This document shows, in pieces, positions 32,339 through 43,109 of a stretch of DNA of 64,000 nucleotides (its first letter is position 1; every line of letters begins with the position of its first letter). The notes under the pieces were generated by a model. That model was given only the letters and a program-made list of their open reading frames with translations. It made no database searches and was not told the origin of the DNA. This stretch comes from Paroedura picta (taxonomy: Eukaryota > Chordata > Lepidosauria > Squamata > Gekkonidae): positions 67,385,434 to 67,449,433 of the forward strand of contig NC_135374.1 of the NCBI RefSeq assembly GCF_049243985.1. Direction: 5' to 3'. A program made the position numbers and the translations under genes.

Positions 32339-32563
32339 TTTTCTTTCTTTAAGCGGAAGTCTTTGAGGCAGAAGAATGCACACAGTTGTGATGAAAGCAG
32401 CCTTGAAAAGCTACCTCAGAGTGAAGACGAAACTGGAACTCAAGCAGGACTACCTCACAAAAGTAGTCAGGATGAAAACCAGAACCATACTGAGGAAAAT
32501 CAGAAGGAAATGTCACTGACAAATCAGGGCAGAAAGACATCCTCTACCTGCGTGGTACTTTAG
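32339..32563 (+). CDS. RPGR: RPGR constitutive last exon with CaaX box
   Basis: 225 bp, 74 codons plus TAG. The acceptor is TATTTCAG at 32331-32338, phase 0. It starts FSFFKRKSLRQKN, aligned with human IFLFKRVPSINQK, and ends GRKTSSTCVVL, aligned with human ERRSKSCTIL. The last four residues CVVL are a CaaX prenylation box; Leu at the end predicts geranylgeranylation, as for human CTIL. In mammals this lipid and PDE6D deliver constitutive RPGR to ciliary membranes. The match in place and type confirms this as the true end of the constitutive form. Confidence 0.93.
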   Translation, partial: FSFFKRKSLRQKNAHSCDESSLEKLPQSEDETGTQAGLPHKSSQDENQNHTEENQKEMSLTNQGRKTSSTCVVL

Positions 32564-33427
32564 TACTTAAGTGTATGAGGTTTGAATATTGTGATGACAG
32601 AAGCGACTGTTTTGCAGAGACTGCTGTTTATACTTGAAAACAATAACGCATGTACATAATGATTATGGTCCCCCCCCCTAAAATTAGCATGTTTGTATTG
32701 ATTTACATTGATTGTGGAACAACTTTCTAGTATTTATTAGTCTTCATAATTTTACATACAATATGCCTATCACAGTCTTACTGTTGTGGCCTTAACTCTC
32801 AGTGTTGTAAGACAAATATATATTTTTACATGACAAGTGCCAGATTAAGTCATTTTATAAGTCTTCGTAAACAACTTTATCTTTTGAATCTGTAACTTAC
32901 ATTTTAAATATGCTCTTGGTTCAACAAGAGAGCAAGGGTATTGAAATGTTCTTTATTATGCTTGCCTTTTATAAAAGAAGTTTTGCATGTCTTCAAAAAG
33001 AAAGCATAGCCTAATTATGACTGTAGTGGAACAAAAACTTTAACACAGCCATGCAAGTCATATCCCCTTTAGCACTACCCTGTCCCTGGCTCTCAGTCAG
33101 CATGCTTGTACCACTGATAAATATACAAATATGGGGAGGGGGGTTATTCTATGCAGTTGTGGGTTGTGCCAATGCCCCATCTAAATCAATGAAATCATGT
33201 AATTGACTATATCTGTACACACCATTTCAAGTAATGTTTGAAAGAAGGGGAAAGCTGCATGGAAGAATATTTTTAAAACTAAGAAATGGCATTGAATGCT
33301 AAAGAAATGTCTTGGAAATGTTTTCACCTATACACTTATCACCTATAAACATCCCTCCACTATACACAAGGATCTAAAACTAAGTTGACAATAATTATAT
33401 ATTGAAGTACTTTCTTTTTGTTATCAT

Positions 33428-33553
33428 AAATAGTGCCATCCTAAGTCTGAATGGCTTTGAAAGACAGCTAAATTTTGCACAGTGTATTACTGGTATAGAA
33501 TTTAGCTGTCATTCTAAGCCATTCAGAGATGAGTCTTAGGATGGTACTGTTTA
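33428..33553. mobile_element. Palindromic MITE-like element
   Basis: The left arm TAGTGCCATCCTAAG...AGACAGCTAAATT pairs with the right arm AATTTAGCTGTC...CTTAGGATGGTACTG over about 45 bp with mismatches. The whole can fold into one hairpin. No coding capacity and no clear family. If the RPGR transcript runs to 33903, it lies in the 3' UTR. Confidence 0.65.
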
Positions 33554-33902
33554 CAATCTAAAAGTTACACCGCTGTGAAGTGGGAAAGATGCTAAAGATA
33601 TACATACCATTTCAGGACACCACCACCTGTTGGACACGTCCACTCTTCTGGGGCTTGAAGACCAAGGCACTCCAGAGATCCCCTGCCCTGCCTAAAACTA
33701 TTCATCTTGCCCTCTCCCCAGTACCTTTTCTGAGCAGTGCCCGCAGCAACCTTCCTTTCCCACAGTTGTAGCTGGGTGTTTTTGTTTTGTTTTTTGTGGT
33801 GATACTCACTGGTACTGAGGACCAGCATCTTTGGGAGGGCTTTCCCAAATCCTGACAAGGGAACTGGTGCAACTTTACGTATGAGGACGGCCACTTGTAT
33901 AA

Positions 33903-33908
33903 AATAAA
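33903..33908 (+). terminator. RPGR: Candidate poly(A) signal of constitutive RPGR
   Basis: This is the first AATAAA noticed after the constitutive stop codon, about 1.34 kb downstream. Variant signals nearer the stop cannot be excluded. Confidence 0.3.
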
Positions 33909-34899
33909 AAAAGCACTGGTTTTACCAAAAAAGGATGTGTACTGTAGAAGAAAAGTGCTATTGTCAGGGGTATTATGGATTTTGGCACAAGTGCTATGCT
34001 TCCTGCACCCAGCTGTGAGGTCTTTTGTTTACTTTTCTCTGCTAAACATATATTAGTGAAGCCTTCAGTCTTAGAATTGGTCAGTCATAGAATTGGGCTG
34101 CCTGTATGGAAAACGGCCGGGTTTGAATCGTATTATTGTAAGGTAAAATACATGGGGAAAGTTGCCCATAGACATGCAAAGTTTTTTAAAGACACATGCC
34201 CCTGTCCACCTTCTTCAAGGTTTGGAGACTGTGATATTAAAAGGTTTGAGCAGGCTTCTTTGAAGTGGGACAAACAAGTCAACAGCACACAAAGTCCTTT
34301 TTAAATATGGATCTGTTTGCTCCATTTATATTAATGGAGCAGTTTGGGCACAAAAGAGCGCCAAATCTGTATCAATGATTTAGTGGAGATGTGATTCCCT
34401 TTTAACCTGGAGTCAAATATACATCTGAAGATAATCTGCCAAACCATCAATACAGGAGATGGAGAATATATTCTAGTGAATGTGGATTTTTTCATTTGAG
34501 TTAGATAAGAAAAAATGAAGATCACTAAGTCAACCGATAAACTAAAGGGAGACTTTCAGCTACTGGTTTGGAATCAGATTTTGGAGTGCTGTGTGTATTA
34601 GGGTTGTATGAATATGTGACTATACCCACGATGAGCAACACATTTTCCACTGTTTTGTAACTTTAAAAAAATTGTTATAGGTTTGCCAGCCCGTCGTCCA
34701 AACATTTCTTGAACCTTCCTTACCATTCCATTGGCATCTCTTCTGGAGTAACCAGTGAACTGCGCAAGGCATTCCTCCACCTCATTGCTCCTGCTAAACG
34801 ACGCAAAGTGAAAGAGTCAAAGAGGAGGCCAGACGAGAGCGGGTTCAAGTCTCCTATTTCACTTGCTTCATAAATGGGTGTGTGTGTGGGGGGGGGGGT

Positions 34900-35193
34900 C
34901 TCTCGAAGTCTCTGAAATGCTCCAGAACAAGCGCTTGGCGACTGGCGAGGGGGCTGCGATCACGGTAGGAAAGCACCGGCGGAGCGGCCAGAAACTGCAA
35001 CTCCGCTCGGCGCCCTGAGCCAGGGGGCCGGAGAGAGGAGGTGGGGGAGCTTCGGCGCTCTCCGCCGGCGGGAAGCGGCGGAGAGGGCGGAGTTTGCCCA
35101 GGGTCGTCCCGCAGCCTTCTTGGAGTCGGTCTGTGTGCTGTGCCCCGTCTTCTGCCTGCGCTTAGCACGAGCAGGGCGCCCCCGCCGTGAAGC
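34900..35193 (+). promoter_or_regulatory. SRPX: SRPX promoter / CpG-rich 5' region
   Basis: Base composition jumps from AT-rich to GC-rich with frequent CpG, beginning near 34900 and continuing to about 35420 across exon 1. A GC box (GGGCGG) is at 35085-35090, and no TATA box was seen in a suitable position. It looks like a TATA-less CpG-island promoter. The exact transcription start was not determined. Confidence 0.65.
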
Positions 35194-35263
35194 ATGAGGA
35201 GCCCCCCGGTCTGCTTCGCCCTTTTGTTGGCGGTGGCCGCACGCTTCAGCCTCGCATACCAAG
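35194..35263 (+). CDS. SRPX: SRPX exon 1 (signal peptide)
   Basis: The ATG at 35194 opens MRSPPVCFALLLAVAARFSLAYQ, a signal peptide with a hydrophobic core FALLLAVAA, and the exon ends CAAG|GTAGGG with one base of the next Gly codon. Human exon 1 has the same design, with a longer Leu run, and also breaks before GSG. The start was chosen as the only in-frame Met before the splice; the context AGCATGA has a purine at -3. The donor is followed by a run of G residues. Confidence 0.88.
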
Positions 35264-35842
35264 GTAGGGGGGGGGGGGGCTGGGGGCGGGGAGGGCCGTC
35301 GAGGAAAGGGAAGCGGCCAAATCCAAACTTTGTACACGGCCCAAGGCAAGCTGTGGGGGCCGGTCGCTCGGGCTGTATTCGGGGAGTGGGGTAAAGTAAG
35401 GAGAACGGCGGGGTTGAGAAGCCTGGGAGGGAGCAAGTAATGTTCCGGTACAGGGCACAACACCCCTCAAGCGAAGGAGCCTCTAGGAGGCCTGTGGCAA
35501 AGGGCGAAAGTGCCCTCTGAGACTGCAGAGCAGCTGCCGGAGATGCACTCTAAAAGCCCGTGTGGTGTGCCCGCTGGCCCCCCGCCCATGGGAGGCAGGT
35601 ATAGTGTCATGGTGACTAGCAGATACAATCTTTTCCCCAGGTGAGTCTTTCATTCGCTATGACTCTAGCCCTCTCTCATAGGTTACAGTCAATACATGTA
35701 CAAACCGTGTAGATTTGGATTTTCCTTCATATGTGTGTGGAGTAATTCTCAAGTTACATTCATTGCCTGTGCCTCTGAATGTGTGATTGAAACCAGACAT
35801 TTTTATCCAGGCACTGGCTCTAGTTTCATTTGTAAAGTGAAC

Positions 35843-36014
35843 AAACATTGGATGCTTCAAATGGGTAGCCGTGTTGGTCTCAACTAGCACAATAAAATCA
35901 GAGTCCAGTAGCACCTTTAAGACCAACAAAGATTTAATCAAAGCTCAAGCCCTGAATAAATGTTTACTGGTCTTAAAGGTGGTACTGGACTCTGATTTTA
36001 TTAAACATTGGATG
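35843..36014. mobile_element. Palindromic Penelope-like insertion with perfect 12-bp target duplication
   Basis: The insert is 35855-36002, flanked by identical AAACATTGGATG (35843-35854 and 36003-36014). The left arm (GTAGCCGTGTTGGTCTC...AAAATCAGAGTCCAGTAGC...GACCAACAAAG) is followed by an inverted right arm from about 35951 (CTGAATAAATG...ACTGGACTCTGATTTTATT). The arms pair over about 47 bp. This is an inverted dimer of a dispersed repeat, inserted as a unit. Confidence 0.85.
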
Positions 36015-36922
36015 GATGCGTGTATGTACATGAAGGATGTACTCATGCTCACAGTATCGTGATCAGGGCTCTAGGAACACACCATGTGAGTTGAGTGATA
36101 TGAGTGCCTGCCTGAACTGTGGTGACCTCTGCACTTCAGTGGGCCAAATCACCTGGTAAGTGTCTTTTATATGTGATGAGACACGGAAGTAATGCTTAAA
36201 CAGACAAGCAGTTTGCCTGGGCTACTCGTGTCTCTTTGGGTGTTTATAGCTTCCAGTTAAAGTTATGGCATGTCAGCAGTGTGCATAATTTAGTGTATAC
36301 AAGTGTTTGCGCCGGGTCATGGATGCCTTATGAGCTGCAAAACTTGTTTGCATGACCTTGCCATTAGTGATCCCCCACAAGAGCCTCTTTTTGTACCCAC
36401 TGTCACTTCTAAATACATGTAAAAAAAATTCTCTATTGCAAATGCAGCACAGGGATTCCTTTATGAAGAACCGTTGGGGGGGGGGGGGGCGGCTTAAACT
36501 TGCATCTTCTGCCATTTTCTTGCTGAAAAAGCCCCCCCCCCCAGTGCTTTTACTTACGAGACATTTATGGCTTTAAAGACTAAACCAGAACTTCTAATTG
36601 TACCCAGAAGCAAATTAGGAAACCAATAGTGCTCTCTCAGTACCAGTGTTGTCTGCTCCCATCTGCAAGCATGCTTCTGACTGCTGAACTAAGTTTCTGG
36701 ACAGAAGTGGCCCAGAAATAATCAATGTAGGAGTGGCCACAACTTGTACACCAACAAGGCTTGAGGAGCACTTTTGAATTTCACTTTGATCCTGAATGGG
36801 AAGAGGAACCCTATCCAGCACAGGGGGACCTCAATTCCAAGAAAATGTCACCTCCCCCATTAATATGGATTGAAATTAATTTTGTTCATCATCATCCTGC
36901 CCATCACTAACCCCAAGCAATC

Positions 36923-37322
36923 ATTTAAGGCAGAGGTGTCAAAATCATTTGTTATGAGGGCTGGATCTGACATAAATGTCACTTTGCTGGGTAATGTGTG
37001 CCATAAAACCTAATGCCAGGTATGAGAGATATGAATTTCATAAAGGAAACAGGCAAACCCAATAGATATTTTGTACTCAAACTACAAAGATACTTTATAG
37101 AAATACTGTAAGGGTGTTAATATCTCCCTGACACTTACTCTCTCACTTCCACTGCCCATTGCTCATTAGGACTGCGACAGTATACAGGGACATAATGCAC
37201 AGCCTCTGTCATCTGCCAATGACAGTTGGCAGATAATAACCAGTTGTTCATAGGCCAAATAAGAATCCTGAACAGACCAGTTCTGACATGCAGGCTGTAT
37301 GTTTGACACTCCGTATTTAAGC
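36923..37322 (+). mobile_element. hAT-type non-autonomous element with 8-bp target duplication
   Basis: It starts CAGAGGTGTCAAAATC (36931) and ends ATGTTTGACACTCCGT (37314), imperfect inverted ends. Flanks are ATTTAAGG (36923-36930) and ATTTAAGC (37315-37322), 7 of 8 matching. No transposase is visible. Confidence 0.7.
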
Positions 37323-38189
37323 CTTCCATCACCTGGTTCTGTTGAAAAGGAGACATATATTTTCAGTGTACTGATATATTCCAGTGTAATGTAAAGCTCC
37401 AATTATTTATTCTGGCTCTTTCATATCTGTTTCCATTTGGCAAATATATATGTACTTTTAATAGTATGGAAACAGTCATCTACTGTTTCCTCTTGTTGTA
37501 TAAATTCTTCTATGACCAAAGGGATATCATGGTTTGAATCCAGTGGAGGATTTCTGTGAATCCATTAACTGGTGGCTGATTTTCACCAGTTAATCCCTCC
37601 TACTACAGACCTGCATCCCCTCCTCTGTTCTTGGTTGACCTTTACACCCAAGAGCAGTATTGGGGGGGGGGGGTAATCTGAGACAACAGGAAGTAAGGAA
37701 GTCCACTCTAAAAATCCTTCTATTAATGAAAATTATTGCTGGTTCCAATCTCATAATTTTTGAACTCTTTAAAGACTGTAGCTATATTTAAGTGTTAATG
37801 GCTCTGATTTTACATGTAAAGTATAGTAATATTATTTTGTAACATATTATGAGCATTACCAGTACTCTATTTTTAAGTCAGCTTTTCAGAAGTTCATTGA
37901 AGAAATCTAAATTGAAACTGTTCAATTATGTACTTTGAAAGTGGGTTCTCTCTCTTTTTTTAATGGTATGAACTCTTATGTACAGCTGCTGTTTCCTCAA
38001 AAGCATTCGGGATGACATCACACATGTGGAATCTTGTTCCATGTGGTGTATGTTTTATGTGGAGCTCAACAATGAGGCTATATACAACAATAAAAACAAT
38101 ACAAAGATATAGTACATCTTTTTAATATAAAATGGTTAAAAATCTATTCCCATGAAAACCTACATGCTATGAGCATGGTAGGAAGTGTG

Positions 38190-39050
38190 GATGGCAAGGA
38201 CACAGCTGAAGCATACCAGCTGCCTGATGGATCACAATCACCCAAAGACCACCTGTGGAACCTAGGGAGGTCCTGCAAGGGACACACCTCTTCAGGCACC
38301 TGGTTCCACAGGATGGGGCCAAGGCCCTCATTGTCCCAAAGCAGGCCATTGATGGAATGAGAATCTTCAGTAAATTATGAGATGAAGATCAGAGAAGATG
38401 GGGAGGATCATGCTGGGAGAAGGGGTCCCAAAATTATGAAAGTCCCAGGCCATTAAAGGTTTTAAAGGTAAGTGCCAACACTTTGAATTTGAATCAGAAA
38501 GTAATTGGGAGCCAGTGCAGCTGCTGTAGGATAGGTGTTCTGTGTGCTGACCGGAACACTCCTGTTAGAAATCTGGTACCTGTGTTCTGAACCACTTGCA
38601 GCTTCTCAAGTGTCTTCAAAAGTAGCCCTGCATAGAGGGCATTATTGTAGTCCAGTCTTGAGGTGAATTACTGTGGTAAGCTTTTACTGAGACAGATAGG
38701 GAGCCAGTTTGTGGGACTTCCATAGATGGTAAAATGCAGTCTGTCACCAAGGACACACGTTTGTTCATGGAGAGCAAAGAATTCCTTACCAAGTCAACAA
38801 TGAAGGATTGGTAGAAGTGGCCACTCCTGTCAGGGCAGCATCATTGTGGACACTGAAGTCCCAGCAGGGAGTCAGCTGGTAAGCTAGGCAGATGGTAAAC
38901 CAGCAAGACTTCCACCCTCTCTCTGGCACCCCTTGCCAGAACCACACATTCAGTGCCAGTGATGTTTGGTGTCGGAGAAAGCATGTTTGAGGGAGAAAGA
39001 AGCTCGGATGAGAATTGTACCACATCCCCTGGTCTTCCTGTTCACGGTTG
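38190..39050 (-). repeat. CR1/L3-type LINE 3' part, antisense
   Basis: TTTAAAGGTAAGTGCCAACAC...GGGAGCCAGTGCAG, CACTTGCAGCTTC and CATAGAGGGCATTATTGTAG, followed by GTCCAGTCTTGAGGTG, are the antisense of the conserved CR1 3' region of reptiles. The part 38750-39050 continues as weaker LINE-like sequence. Confidence 0.65.
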
Positions 39051-39687
39051 AATATCCTAGGGTGGTCAGCTGAGTGAGATCCACCACTTCATCCTCATTC
39101 ACCCGGTCAAGTATGCAAGGTCAAAATTGCCTTTCTTAACTATCAAGGGATATTGTCTTATAAGCAATCTGACATTGCACATCAAGCTTGAAAAGGAGGG
39201 CAAAGAACCTGGATTTGCACATCATCATTTCCTGGGATGTGAAGAATATTAGAAGGGGACCAAGTATGTCCCCATCAGTCTCCTTCTAAACTTTTCTGCT
39301 ACCATCGTACCTCCCACCTCCTCATTTTACAGAGATTCTTTGACCACCTAAGCACATCTCACAGCTTACTCTGGATTCCCTCTCATCCTGTGATAAAATC
39401 TAACCAGCTGTGCAGCAAATTTATAATGCGCAAAAAACACAATTAACTGAACTCATAATAGTCCAAGCCAAGTAGTAGACCTCCACCCTTCCCACCCTTA
39501 CAGGCTGCAGGACCCACCCCCTCCAAAGAAAAAAAAATCACCAGCCATCTGTGATTTGCAAACTCTGCTGCCTCTGCTGGGTCAGAGCTGCAGCTGTGGA
39601 CTCTACCTGGTTCTTTCCTGATGATCCAGCAAAGCAGTCCTCTTCTGTCACTAGGTGCTTAAAGTCATCCAGTCAGCCACTGCCTGA

Positions 39688-39888
39688 GCTGGCTCATTCT
39701 CATCAGATCTTGGAAGCTAAGCAGGGTCAGCCCTGGCTAGTATTTGAATGGGAGACCACCGAGGAATGCCATGGTCATGATGCAGAGGCAGACAATTGCA
39801 AACAATCTCTGAATGTCTCTTGCCTTGAAAACCCTATGAGGTCACCATATGTCAGCTTTGACTTCATGACACTTTCCACCACCACCAT
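39688..39888 (+). mobile_element. 5S rRNA-derived SINE
   Basis: The head is strikingly like 5S rRNA: CATCAGATCTTGGAAGCTAAGCAGGGTCAGC, CTGGCTAGTATTTGAATGGGAGACC (compare the internal promoter region of 5S genes). The body is ATGCAGAGGCAGACAATTGC and the tail CCATATGTCAGCTTTGACTTCATGAC is Bov-B/RTE-like. Further copies: 57149-57290 and 57413-57580. This matches the SINE class built on 5S rRNA that is known from squamates and fish. Confidence 0.8.
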
Positions 39889-41812
39889 CCAGCCATTAAT
39901 CCCACCATCTATCACTGAGTTTGCTTCATTCTCATGGTAGAAGTTCTGCACATTTTAAAAATTGCACTGTGCCAAATGTATTTGTGGTATTGTGGTATTT
40001 GTAGCAATTCAGAACAGGCTTCTCCTGAAATGGAATGTCAGAAGAGAGTTAGTAAGCAGGTATATTTAATTCATGTTGTAATGCAGGGTTCTACTGCTGC
40101 AGATCTGTTGCTTAATGGATGAATTCTGTGTTGTTGAGATCCTCAAGCATCCTGCATAAACAATAGCTACTCGCTGGATGTCATAAAATGAGCCAAGTAA
40201 ATGCAATTTTAAACCAAGCTTTGTGTATTTTGTTATTGTTGACTTGATTCCAGTATCTTTTTGCTAATACAAATGTTTGGAAGACAGATTTATTCTGTTT
40301 CATAACCAAATTACAATTTAAATTTATCCACCTTATCCAAAGGGCTAAATTATTGATATATCTGCTGTTAAATTAACAGATGTACTAGTACTCTCTCCAG
40401 TTAAACTTTCTCTATATAGAATATATGTGTCATAATAACTTGTACGAGTGGAGTTTTCCCCTGTATAAACTCTTTGTGGACTGGCATTTGACTTTGTTAT
40501 TGAAAACTAGCTTTGCAGATATAGTGCTAATTCCGTAATAAATAAAAGCTATATCTCCCTCTCATTGAGGAAGTACCATCTTGGTAATCCCATGGCCATG
40601 CATGGTGGCTTTTCCAAATTTTATAAGCCAATCTTTCCCAGTTCGTGTTTGCACACTGGGACAGGGATGGTGCTTTTATTGCTAAAATCCACATGAGGTT
40701 TGTTACATCAAAAAAGGAATCAGTGTCCTTTATTGTAAGGGAACATTGGAAAGGAAGACTCAGGGCCATTCCACACCCAGAAAATATAGTGAAAGACTTC
40801 CCTGTGCTGACGACATTTTTTTGGAGTTTTACACAACGTCATCAGCATCCAGCATCCCAGCAGCAAACCGGCAGGTACATCCTCCATTTTAAAGCACTAT
40901 GTAGTTCAAGCGAGAGGAAAGCAACCAGCATACACACACTAAGGAAAGGTGTGGAGGCAAAGTAGCACTATCTCCACCTTCAGCACCCGCCCTTGCACCT
41001 GCCTCCCACTCCCTTCTCCTGGGGACAGGGCTTTTTTTTTTTTTTTGAGCAAACTGCCTGGAGCAACAAATATACATTAAATCGTCCAGGCAGAGCAGAA
41101 TTTTTTTCCCCACCAGTTATCACACAAATCATGCCTCTTTAAACCCCACCCCCCCAAATCGGGAACAAGGTTACTTTTTTAAAGCTTCAAGGCTCATAAT
41201 TCTAAAAGGGGTGGCAGTATGATTAGATGCATAGGCATAGCAACAGAGAAGGTTTACTTTTTTAAAAATAGCTTGCATCGCGGTCCCTTTAAAACAGGGA
41301 GAAAGGTGATTGGCTGCCTGACTTGATTATCGGGTGGAGGAGAGTTGCGTGTATAGTGCTTTCCTCTCCTCTGCCATTTCAAGTAGGCGTGCGGAATACC
41401 AAGAAGCGTGAGAAGGCAGCAAAGGAGAGCGAGAGAGCCAGGAAATAAGCAATGGCCAGAGGCGCAATTTTTTATAGCGTTACGCCATTGCGCTGGCCTA
41501 ACGCTGTTTTTTTCAGTGTGTGGAATGGCCCTCAGCATTTTAAGTATCTACCAGGCAAGGGTGGAGAAAGATGCTGAGAGTACTTCTTGCCCTCTGGAGG
41601 TTAGACAAAGAAGCAGGAACAAAAGAAACTAAAATGTCAATTTCATGGGAGGATAATTTCCACTCACCATCTTAAACAAAGTCCTTCATGTGTGTCAATT
41701 TTTAATGTAATTTGATTGTTCCCTCCATTTGTTCTGTTACAGGCGTAAGTGTGCTGGATCCCTCATCCCCGGGACTGTGGAAGGTCCATTGATAGCTCAG
41801 ATTGATTCAGAT

Positions 41813-42042
41813 TAGTCTAAGGTTGCCAGCTCTTGGCTGGGAAATACCTGGAGACTTTGGGGGTGGAACCAGGAGATAGCAGGATTTGGGGTGGGAAGGG
41901 ACCTCTGTGGAATATAATGCTACGGAGTCCACTCTCCAAAGCAGCCATTTTCTTCAGAGGAACTGATCTCTGTCACCTGGAGATGAGCTGTAAAACTGGG
42001 GGATCCCCAGGTTCTACCTGAAGACTGGCATCCCTAGTTTAA
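41813..42042 (+). mobile_element. TIR element (GGTTGCCA...TGGCATCC family), hAT-like
   Basis: The element is about 41821-42034, from GGTTGCCAGCTCTTGGCTGG to CCAGGTTCTACCTGAAGACTGGCATCC, with inverted ends. Flanks TAGTCTAA and TAGTTTAA (7 of 8) suggest an 8-bp target duplication. Core marker: AGCAGCCATTTTCTTCAGAGG. Relatives: 48963-49160, 51170-51350, 25660-25770 and 31370-31440. Confidence 0.7.
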
Positions 42043-42055
42043 TCCTTATGTAAAC

Positions 42056-42248
42056 TTAACCAGTTCTACAAAAATTGAGTCCAATAGCACCTTTAAGACC
42101 AACAAAGATTTATGTAAGTCATGAGCTTTCGAGTGCATGGACTCTCCCTTGAATAAATCTTTGTTGGTCTTAAGGGTGCTTTTGGACTCAATTTTTGTTT
42201 TGCTACTTCAGAACAATACTGTTACCCGCTTGAATTTAACCAGTTCTA
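42056..42248. mobile_element. Palindromic Penelope-like insertion with perfect 13-bp target duplication
   Basis: The insert is 42069-42235, flanked by identical TTAACCAGTTCTA (42056-42068 and 42236-42248). The left arm AAAATTGAGTCCAATAGCACC...GATTTATG... reaches the family's hammerhead-like region (CATGAGCTTTCGAGTGCATG), then the inverted arm starts at about 42147 (CCTTGAATAAATC...GGACTCAATTTTTG). It has the same layout as 35855-36002 at an unrelated site. Confidence 0.85.
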
Positions 42249-43109
42249 TTTTACTACTTTAAACACTTTTTTTGAATTAAGAACTATGGGCCTTTCTTGG
42301 TCTCCTGTTTCAGTTTGTGCTGAAAGGGGTATGTCTTAGAAGTTAAATCTAGATAGGAAAGGGGAAAGGGAGATCTAGTATAGCTCTGTAGATACTGGAA
42401 GAGAAGGGAGACTTCTTTTAGAGGAGTTTCAAGAATGGAAGTTAATTTTCATTTATAATGGTAGCAATTCAGCTTAAATTATGCTGGTGTACATGTAAAT
42501 TTGTCACGTGGTTGTGTCTGGTGCAATTTTGACAAGTGTTCATGTTCAAAAATTCTTTTTGACATCTAATTACTTTGTCATCATTTTTAAAATTATTCCT
42601 CCCAAATAGCCATGTCTTTGTCAGCTCACCCTTTTCACTTCCATCCCCCAAAAGTCTCTGGTTGCCCATTGGGAGTGTAGTGGAGCCTGGTGATAGAAAA
42701 TGCCATCAAGTCACAGACGACTAATATTTATTAGGGGTTTGTTGGTGTGCCATTCTAACAGCGATTCTCAGTACAGGAAAGAATGAAAGGATTTCTCAAA
42801 TTAAAGTTCTTAATTTCTTTTTTTAACTAATTGGAAAAATTGCCAAAACATACACCTTAGAAGTGATGTTACTGTTTATTTTTCCCCCACACTTCATCAG
42901 TTGTACTGAGGGCTTTATGGAAAAGCCTTACTAAATGTTAGCCAATGTGGGATGGCAAAGCATGAGTTAGTCTTAGCCATTCTGTCTCTGAATTACCACA
43001 AAGTTTACCCCTTCCAAGAATTGTACAACTGGCAGTTCTGAGATGTTTGTCACTGACTTTCCACTTCTGATGAAAAATTGCCTCCATAGCAGAACTTGGC
43101 TAGAAAACC

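Larger units (their letters stand above)
1..32563 (+). other. RPGR: RPGR gene, 3' part (human exon 8 equivalent to last exon)
   Basis: Ten coding exons with GT-AG junctions and compatible phases encode the end of the RCC1-like beta-propeller, the linker, the alternative ORF15 terminal exon and the constitutive C-terminus. RPGR is a ciliary transition-zone protein that binds RPGRIP1, PDE6D and small GTPases and is needed for photoreceptor maintenance. The propeller motifs ([43 protein letters not shown]) and the ORF15 end FWNNVLPHYL are close to the human protein as I remember it. Exons 1-7 must lie upstream of the window. In-window coding capacity is about 946 residues for the ORF15 form and about 603 for the constitutive form. 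Confidence 0.95.
32564..35193 (+). other. RPGR 3' UTR and RPGR-SRPX intergenic region
   Basis: Only 2.6 kb separate the RPGR stop from the SRPX start codon. The first part is AT-rich UTR-like sequence with an embedded palindromic element (33428-33553) and a possible poly(A) signal at 33903. From about 34850 the sequence turns GC-rich and becomes the SRPX promoter. No other gene was seen. Confidence 0.65.

Noticed and set aside
34854-35463. Minus-strand frames of 113 and 167 codons over the SRPX promoter
   Set aside because: They are open because of CpG-rich composition and overlap the SRPX first exon antisense, with no recognisable domain.
39690-39760. 5S rRNA gene
   Set aside because: Only part of the 5S sequence is present, diverged, and joined to a SINE body and tail; two more such copies occur.
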